DNA of 50,439 nucleotides, taken from the NCBI GenBank assembly GCA_964372215.1, contig CAYJQC010000031.1:1-50439 (forward strand), in the 5' to 3' direction. A model generated the notes under the pieces. That model did no database searches. It saw nothing but the letters and a program-made list of their open reading frames with translations, and was not told the origin of the DNA. Positions 45,168 through 50,439 of the stretch are shown one piece after another. The stretch's first letter is position 1. Each line of letters starts with the position of its first letter. A program made the translations under genes and the position numbers. The stretch comes from DAIMFL01 sp964372215. Lineage in GTDB: Bacteria > Pseudomonadota > Alphaproteobacteria > Dongiales > Dongiaceae.

Positions 45168-47282
45168 ATGGGTCTCACGGCAAATTTCAACGCGGCCGCC
45201 TCGGTCGCGAATCGGTTCCTGGCCGACAACGACTCCAGGGTGACCCGCTCGCTGGCCAAGCTGTCAGCGGGAAGCCGGGTGGTTTCCGCGCGTGACGACG
45301 CCGCGTCCTTGGCGATCGGCTCGCGCCTGCGCAGCGCCGTCGCCAGCCTGAGCCAGGCCCGGGTGAATGCCGGCCAAGCCGTCTCCATGCTGCAGATCGC
45401 CGACGGCGCCGCCGCCAAGATGGGCGACATCCTGGTGCGGATGAAGACGCTGGCGGTGCAGTCCGGCTCCGGCCAGCTCTCGGTCAACGAGCGCCACATG
45501 CTGAACGGCGAATTCCTGCAGCTCAAGTCGGAGCTCGACCGGATCGGCAACGCGACCGAATTCAACGGCCAGAAGCTGCTCAAGGGCGACGGCGAGAACA
45601 TCGTCTATACCGTGCGCAGCCTGCCGACCGAGGGCAGCCTGACGCTCGACGGCACGGCGCTCGTCCTCGGCCAGAGCTTCACCCAGGCCGACGTCGATTC
45701 CGGCCGGGTCCTGTACCTGAACAACGGCTCCGTCGCCACCATGGACCGCCTGATCGTCTCGATCAGCGACGCCGACGGCAATGCGCTCGGCACGGTGCTC
45801 GGCGAAGGCGACAAGTCGCTGTTCGAGACCGCCGAGTATCTCGCCTCGACCGGCCTCGACAACATCAAGGCCTCGACCGCCTATGCCCGCGGCGGCACCG
45901 GCGCCGGCGCCATCGTCGCGGTGATCGACAGCGGCATCCTGCTCAATCACGCCGATCTCGACTCCCATGTGAACGACGGGCTGAGCGTCGATATCCTGGA
46001 CGGTGGCCTGGACGGCGGCGCCGTGACCACGCCCGACGGCAACGACGATGCCGACCCCACGCCGTCGGCCGGCCACGGCACCCATGTCGCCGGCATCATC
46101 GGCGCCCTGAAAAACGACACCGGCGTCCACGGCGTCGCCTACGAGGCCAGCCTGTTCGCGGTGAAGGTCACCAACACCGCCACCGGCCTGATCGACTTCA
46201 ACGACCTTGCCGACGCCATCGACTACGCCACCGACAACGGCGCCCATGTCATCAACATGAGCCTCGGGACCGACGCGATGGTGCCGGTGCCGAACCAAGT
46301 GACCGCGGCGATCTCGCGCGCGGTCAATGCCGGCGTGGTGGTGGTGGCGGCGACCGGCAACAGCTCGATGAACTATCCCGGCTTCCCCGCGCGCTTCTCC
46401 ATCGACCCGACCGCCAAGGGCATGCTGATTGCCGTCGCCGCGGTCGACGACAGCGACGTCCTCGCCGGCTTCAGCAATCACCCGGGCGGCGCGGCCGACT
46501 ATTCGGTGGTGGCGCCGGGTGTCGCCATCCTGTCGACCACCAATGACGGCCTGACCGGCACCAAGAGCGGCACCTCGATGGCGACCCCGTTCGTGGCCGG
46601 CAGCATCGCCGTGCTGCGCGACCTGTTCCCGGACCTGTCGGGGGCCGAGCTGGCCAACCTGCTGATCACCTCGGCGCGGGATCTCGGCGACGACGGTATC
46701 GACGTGCTCTACGGCCGCGGCATCGTCGATCTCGATCGCGCGAGCCTGCCGCAATACAGCTTGAGCATCCAGATCGGCGGCATCGGAACCGGGTTCGTGG
46801 TGGCCTCGGGACAGAGCAAGGCGATCGGGTCCGGCAGCATCCAGGTGTCCGCCGGCTATTCCGGCGAGATCGACCCCGGCGATGCCAGCTTCGTGTTCAA
46901 GGTCGGCGCCGGCACCGCCAGCCAGGACAAGATCGAAGTCGGGCTCGGCGCCCTGACGCTGGCCAGCCTCGGCCTCGCCAGCACGGCCATCAGCTCGGCG
47001 GCCGACGCCGACACGGCAAGCGCGCTGATCGACGCCGCCATGCAGCGCCTGGTCACGACCCGGGCCGGAATCGGCGCATCCCAGAACCGGCTCGAATTCT
47101 CCGAATCGAACCTGACCACGGTGATCGAGAACACCGAGAGCGCGCGCAGCATCCTGCTCGACCTCGACATCGCCGCGGAAATGGCGCAGTTCACCAGCCT
47201 GCAGGTCCTGACCCAGGCCAATGTCAGCATGAGCGCCCAGGCCAACCAGTCGCTGCAGAACCTGATGCGCCTGATGCAGTAG
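45168..47282 (+). CDS. Flagellin with an embedded subtilisin-family (S8) serine protease
   Basis: A 704-residue chimera. Residues 1-140 are the flagellin N-terminal D0/D1 region (NAAASVANRFLADNDSRVTR, SLAKLSAGSRVVSARDDAAS, LQIADGAAAKMGDILVRMK, NATEFNGQKLL). About 145-215 resembles a CSPG/Cadherin_3 repeat (GSLTLDGTALVLGQSFTQAD). About 230-528 is a complete S8 domain: Asp254 in VAVIDSGI, His303 in GHGTHVAGI, oxyanion Asn398 in AATGNS and Ser470 in SGTSMATPFVAG. The AYARGGTGAGA entry and YGRGIVDLDRA exit resemble autotransporter subtilases. About 565-704 is the flagellin C-terminal region (FVFKVGAGTASQDKI, TTRAGIGASQNRLEF, then the D0 helix ending NLMRLMQ). No signal peptide or I9 propeptide is seen, so export through the flagellar type III apparatus and assembly in the filament are inferred. 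An in-frame ATG at 45081 adds 29 unlike residues. Confidence 0.93.
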   Translation: MGLTANFNAAASVANRFLADNDSRVTRSLAKLSAGSRVVSARDDAASLAIGSRLRSAVASLSQARVNAGQAVSMLQIADGAAAKMGDILVRMKTLAVQSGSGQLSVNERHMLNGEFLQLKSELDRIGNATEFNGQKLLKGDGENIVYTVRSLPTEGSLTLDGTALVLGQSFTQADVDSGRVLYLNNGSVATMDRLIVSISDADGNALGTVLGEGDKSLFETAEYLASTGLDNIKASTAYARGGTGAGAIVAVIDSGILLNHADLDSHVNDGLSVDILDGGLDGGAVTTPDGNDDADPTPSAGHGTHVAGIIGALKNDTGVHGVAYEASLFAVKVTNTATGLIDFNDLADAIDYATDNGAHVINMSLGTDAMVPVPNQVTAAISRAVNAGVVVVAATGNSSMNYPGFPARFSIDPTAKGMLIAVAAVDDSDVLAGFSNHPGGAADYSVVAPGVAILSTTNDGLTGTKSGTSMATPFVAGSIAVLRDLFPDLSGAELANLLITSARDLGDDGIDVLYGRGIVDLDRASLPQYSLSIQIGGIGTGFVVASGQSKAIGSGSIQVSAGYSGEIDPGDASFVFKVGAGTASQDKIEVGLGALTLASLGLASTAISSAADADTASALIDAAMQRLVTTRAGIGASQNRLEFSESNLTTVIENTESARSILLDLDIAAEMAQFTSLQVLTQANVSMSAQANQSLQNLMRLMQ

Positions 47283-47303
47283 CGCCGGCGTTCGGCTCGC
47301 GGC

Positions 47304-47612
47304 TCAGCCGCAATCCGCCTGGGCGCGGTCGGTGGTGAAGCCGCCCTTGCCGTCGCGGTAGTGGATGACCGCCGGCACCATCTTCGTGCGCGAGAACATT
47401 GTGAACCGCTCGCAGCCATCGGCATCGCGGCCGACCGGCACCATGTAAAGGTCGTCCCCGACCCGGACCGCGCCGGCCGGGATGTCGCCGTCCGCCTCGC
47501 CCATCGGCTCCGTTCCTCCCGCCACTGCCGGCTCGAGCCGGTATGCGATCCCGCCGTGCCACCCCAGCGCCAGGACAGCGGCGAAGACGGCGCTCCGTAC
47601 GGTCCGTCGCAT
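47304..47612 (-). CDS. Hypothetical small exported protein
   Basis: A 102-residue protein that I do not recognise. The first 24 residues look like a signal peptide (MRRTVRSAVFAAVLALGWHG). The mature part is short, acidic and has two cysteines (in DGCERF and the terminal ADCG) that could form a disulfide. VGDDLYMVPVGRDADGCERF and VPAVIHYRDGKGGFTTDR hint at a small beta fold. Its ATG overlaps the lolD stop by one base (TGATG), so it is translated with the lipoprotein-sorting genes. A periplasmic role is inferred only from the signal peptide. It is convergent with the flagellin-protease gene, 21 bases away. Confidence 0.6.
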   Translation of the reverse strand: MRRTVRSAVFAAVLALGWHGGIAYRLEPAVAGGTEPMGEADGDIPAGAVRVGDDLYMVPVGRDADGCERFTMFSRTKMVPAVIHYRDGKGGFTTDRAQADCG

Positions 47613-48298
47613 CAGCCCGCCCGCACCGCGCCGTCATCGAGCATGAGGGTGCGGTCCATGCGGGCCGCCAGCTCGAGATTGTGGGTGGCGATCAGTGCGC
47701 CCACCCCGGCCTCGTGGACCAGCTTCAGCAGCTGGGCGAACACGTCCTCGGCGGTGTGATGGTCGAGATTGCCGGTCGGCTCGTCGGCCAGCAGCAGCCG
47801 CGGCTCGTTGGCGAGCGCCCGCGCGATGGCGACGCGCTGCTGCTCGCCGCCAGAAAGCTGCGCCGGGCGATGGCTCGCCCGCGGCATGAGGCCGACCTTG
47901 GCCAGCAACGCCTCGGCCCGCACCGCCGCCTTGCGCCGGGGCACGCCGGCGATCATCTGCGGCACCACCACGTTCTCCAGCGCCGAGAACTCCGGCAGCA
48001 GATGGTGGTACTGGTAGACGAACCCGATGGTGCTGCGGCGCAGCGCGGTGCGGCGATCGTCGTTCAGCTTGTTGGTGGCCTGGCCGGCGACCCGCATCTC
48101 GCCGCTGTCGGGCCGCTCCAGCAACCCCGCGATATGCAGCAGCGTCGACTTGCCGGAGCCGGACGGCCCGACCAGCGCCACCATCTCGCCGGGCGCCACC
48201 GCCAGGCTGACGCCGCGCAGAACCTCCAGGCGCTCGTTCGCCTGCACGAAGGTGCGGCTGACATTGGCCAGGTCGAGGATCGGCGCCGACTCATTCAT
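47612..48298 (-). CDS. lolD: Lipoprotein-releasing ABC transporter, ATP-binding subunit
   Basis: ATPase of the LolCDE system that extracts lipoproteins from the inner membrane and passes them to LolA. In 228 residues, Walker A is VGPSGSGKST (about 43-52), the signature is LSGGEQQRVAIARAL, Walker B is RLLLADEPTGNLDHH, and the switch His follows in IATHN. VYQYHHLLPEFSALENVV contains the Q-loop; the Tyr-His-rich stretch is typical of LolD. The ATG lies 8 bases inside the end of lolC, and the stop overlaps the next gene. Confidence 0.96.
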   Translation of the reverse strand: MNESAPILDLANVSRTFVQANERLEVLRGVSLAVAPGEMVALVGPSGSGKSTLLHIAGLLERPDSGEMRVAGQATNKLNDDRRTALRRSTIGFVYQYHHLLPEFSALENVVVPQMIAGVPRRKAAVRAEALLAKVGLMPRASHRPAQLSGGEQQRVAIARALANEPRLLLADEPTGNLDHHTAEDVFAQLLKLVHEAGVGALIATHNLELAARMDRTLMLDDGAVRAG

Positions 48299-49538
48299 AG
48301 CGCAGCGCCTCGACCGGATCGAGCCGCGCAGCCCGCCAGGACGGGTAGAGCGTCGCGAGCAGCGACAGCGCGAGCGCCATGACGGTGACGACGGCGACCT
48401 CGACGGGGTCGACGATGGCCGGCAGCTTCGACAGGAAGTAGATCTCGGCGGGGAACAGCTGCGTGTTGGTGAGATGCTGGATGCCCTGCCGGATGCTTTC
48501 GATGTTCAGGCAGAAGGTGAGGCCCAGAATGAACCCGGCGATGGTGCCGATGACGCCGATGCTGAAGCCCGACAGCAGGAAGATCCGCATGATCATGCCG
48601 CGGGTGGCGCCCATGGTGCGCAGGATGGCGATGTCCCGGCCCTTCACCTTCACCATCATGATCTGGCCGGAAATGATGTTGAAGGCCGCCACCACGATGA
48701 TCAGCGTCAGGATCAGGAACATGACGTTTCTTTCGACCTGGATCGCCCCGAAGAAGCTCGCATTGGCTTCCTGCCAGTCGACCAGCCGGTAGCCGGGGCC
48801 GACGCGGGCGGAGATCTGGTAATGCAGCGCCGGCACGTCGTCGGGATTCTCGACCATGATCTCGAGATTGCTCGCCGCGTGGGGCAGCTTGAAATAGAGC
48901 TGCGCGGCCTCGAGCGGCATGAACGCGAAGGCGTTGTCGTACTCGTACATGCCCACTTCGAAGATCGCCACGATCCGGTAGGACTTGATCCGCGGTACCG
49001 AGCCGATGAGCGTCGCAGTGGTCTGCGGCGAGATCAGGGTGATCTCGCTGCCGATGCCGAGGCCCATGCGCTGGGCCATGCGAATGCCGATGGCGATCAC
49101 GTCATCGCCGACAAACTCGTCGAGACTACCCTGCTTGATGTTGCCGGCGATGGTGGCGCGGTTCCGCAGGTCCTCGGGCTTGACCCCGCGCACCACGGCG
49201 CCGGAGGCGACGTTGTTGGCGCTCGCCATCACCTGGCCCTCGGCGATCGGCGTCACCAGCACCACGCCGGGAATCCCGCGGATCTGTGCGGCGAGCCCGT
49301 CAAAGTCGAGCATCGGTCCGGCATCCGCATAGAGACTCATGTGGCCATTGAGGCCGAGGATCCGGGTCAACAGCTCCTGGCGGAAGCCGTTCATGACGGA
49401 CATGACGATGATCAGCGTGGCGACGCCGAGCCCGATGCCGAGCAGGGCGAACCAGGCGATGACCGAGATGAACCCCTCCTGGCGGCGGGCCCGGAGATAG
49501 CGCATCGCCACCAGCCGTTCGAAGGCGGAAAACATCAA
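48291..49538 (-). CDS. lolC: Lipoprotein-releasing ABC transporter, permease subunit LolC/E
   Basis: Inner-membrane permease of the lipoprotein-release transporter. The 415 residues have a first membrane helix (about 24-48, VIAWFALLGIGLGVATLIIV), a large periplasmic MacB-like domain (about 50-270) and three FtsX-type helices at the C-terminus (about 270-292, 318-340 and 375-400). The start FERLVAMRYLRARRQEGFISVIAWF and the end YPSWRAARLDPVEALRYE are hallmarks. Only one permease gene is present beside lolD, as in most alphaproteobacteria, where one protein probably forms a homodimer in place of LolC plus LolE. It follows proS by 19 bases. Confidence 0.95.
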   Translation of the reverse strand: MMFSAFERLVAMRYLRARRQEGFISVIAWFALLGIGLGVATLIIVMSVMNGFRQELLTRILGLNGHMSLYADAGPMLDFDGLAAQIRGIPGVVLVTPIAEGQVMASANNVASGAVVRGVKPEDLRNRATIAGNIKQGSLDEFVGDDVIAIGIRMAQRMGLGIGSEITLISPQTTATLIGSVPRIKSYRIVAIFEVGMYEYDNAFAFMPLEAAQLYFKLPHAASNLEIMVENPDDVPALHYQISARVGPGYRLVDWQEANASFFGAIQVERNVMFLILTLIIVVAAFNIISGQIMMVKVKGRDIAILRTMGATRGMIMRIFLLSGFSIGVIGTIAGFILGLTFCLNIESIRQGIQHLTNTQLFPAEIYFLSKLPAIVDPVEVAVVTVMALALSLLATLYPSWRAARLDPVEALRYE

Positions 49539-49557
49539 CTGGCCCCGATCCAGTCCG

Positions 49558-50439
49558 TCAGCCGATCAGCTTCGACAGGGCGGAGTCGAGCGACAGCTCC
49601 TGCTTCTCGCCACTCGCGCGGCGCTTCAGCTCGACCTTTCCCGCAGCTAGGCCGCGCGGCCCGATCACCAGCTGCCAGGGCAGCCCGATCAGGTCCATGG
49701 TGGCGAACTTGGCGCCTGGCCGCTCGTCGCGGTCGTCATAGAGCACCTCGACGCCGGCGGACCGGAGCTTGCCGTAGATGTCGTCGCAGGCCTTGGTGCA
49801 GGCGGCATCGTCGACCTTCAGGTTGACCAGGCCGACATGGAACGGTGCCACCGCGTCCGGCCAGATGATGCCGGAATCGTCATGGCTGGCCTCGATGATG
49901 CCGCCGACCAGCCGGGACACGCCGATGCCGTAGGAACCCATCTGCACCGGCACCTGCTCGCCGTCCGGCGTCGTCACCATGGCGCCCAGCGGCTCGGAGT
50001 ACTTGGCGCCGAAATGGAAGATGTGGCCGACCTCGATGCCGCGCGCCTCGAGCAGGTCGCTCTTGGCCACCGGGCATTTGGCGGCGTCGTGCTTCTCGTC
50101 GGTGGCGGCGTAGAGCTTGGTCCATTCGCCGACGATCGGCTCCAGATCCGCCTCGTAGTCGATCTCGCGGTCGAGCATGTCGAACTCGACGAAGCGCTTG
50201 TCGCAATAGACCGCGCTCTCGCCGGTTTCGGCCAGGATGACGAACTCGTGGCTGAGGTCGCCGCCGATCGGGCCGGTGTCGGCCGCCATCGGGATCGCCT
50301 TCAGCCCCATGCGCGCGAAGGTGCGGAGGTAGGACACGAACATCTTGTTGTAGGCGCGCTTCGCGCCGGCGAAGTCGATGTCGAAGGAATAGCCGTCCTT
50401 CATCAGGAACTCGCGCCCGCGCATGACGCCGAAGCGCGG
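49558..50439 (-). CDS. proS: Prolyl-tRNA synthetase, C-terminal part (cut by window edge)
   Basis: Charges tRNA-Pro. Only the last 293 residues are in the window; the frame is open to base 50439 and the start lies beyond. Class II motif 2 is in PRFGVMRGREFLMKDGYSFD. The active site continues with MAADTGPIGGDLSHEFVIL, and motif 3 is in VQMGSYGIGVSRLVGGIIEA. The anticodon-binding domain follows (FHVGLVNLKVDD, GVEVLYDDRDERPGAKFATMDLIGLP, LVIGPRGLAAGKVELKRR). The gap between motif 2 and motif 3 is short, so the large editing insertion of E. coli ProRS appears to be absent, which fits the shorter alphaproteobacterial form. It leads into lolC and lolD. Confidence 0.96.
   Translation of the reverse strand, partial: PRFGVMRGREFLMKDGYSFDIDFAGAKRAYNKMFVSYLRTFARMGLKAIPMAADTGPIGGDLSHEFVILAETGESAVYCDKRFVEFDMLDREIDYEADLEPIVGEWTKLYAATDEKHDAAKCPVAKSDLLEARGIEVGHIFHFGAKYSEPLGAMVTTPDGEQVPVQMGSYGIGVSRLVGGIIEASHDDSGIIWPDAVAPFHVGLVNLKVDDAACTKACDDIYGKLRSAGVEVLYDDRDERPGAKFATMDLIGLPWQLVIGPRGLAAGKVELKRRASGEKQELSLDSALSKLIG

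Overview
This window is a GC-rich stretch of bacterial chromosome, most likely from an alphaproteobacterium close to the Rhodospirillales. Three things suggest this: a GAAC-N7-GAAC LexA box in front of lexA, LpxI in place of LpxH in lipid A synthesis, and two long blocks in typical alphaproteobacterial gene order (ppiD-trpE ... trpG-trpD-trpC-moaC-moeA-lexA / comEC / gltX-gltA, and proS-lolC-lolD ... dnaE / rpsB-tsf-pyrH-frr-uppS-cdsA-dxr-rseP-bamA-ompH-fabZ-lpxA-lpxI-lpxB). The lineage is my inference from recall of gene orders; no search was possible. I saw no tRNA, rRNA, CRISPR array or intact insertion sequence. No gene-free stretch exceeds about 220 bases.

Layout. 1-1419 is a small accessory patch: an unassigned edge, a DinB-like protein, a two-helix membrane protein and a 65-residue helical protein. 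1440-5383 (minus) holds kdsA, pyrG, secG and tpiA. 5601-9028 (plus) holds ppiD and trpE. 9051-15520 looks like an insertion that splits the trp genes: a divergent polysaccharide deacetylase, copA-cueR with a textbook CueR promoter, a DadA-like oxidoreductase, a glutathione transferase and a small DUF2380-like exported protein. 15655-20175 (plus) holds trpG, trpD, trpC, moaC and moeA, with REP-like hairpins in two of the gaps. 20352-27526 holds lexA, comEC (opposite strand), gltX, gltA and a Gfo/Idh/MocA oxidoreductase. 27540-41237 (minus) is one long envelope and translation block, from rpsB down to lpxB. dnaE follows upstream on the same strand. 47304-50439 (minus) holds a small exported protein, lolD, lolC and the 3' part of proS.

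The genes fit together as core metabolism and envelope building. kdsA, lpxA, lpxI, lpxB and fabZ serve lipid A and Kdo. bamA, ompH, rseP, lolC, lolD and ppiD serve outer-membrane protein and lipoprotein handling. dxr, uppS and cdsA serve isoprenoid and phospholipid supply. lpxD is missing from its usual place between ompH and fabZ.

The standout is 45168-47282, inserted between dnaE and the lolD block. It encodes a flagellin whose variable middle has been replaced by a cadherin/CSPG-like segment and a complete subtilisin-family (S8) serine protease with Asp, His, Asn and Ser catalytic residues in place. If it is assembled, the cell would carry a filament displaying serine protease. Metalloprotease flagellins (flagellinolysins) have been described; I do not know of a described subtilase version.
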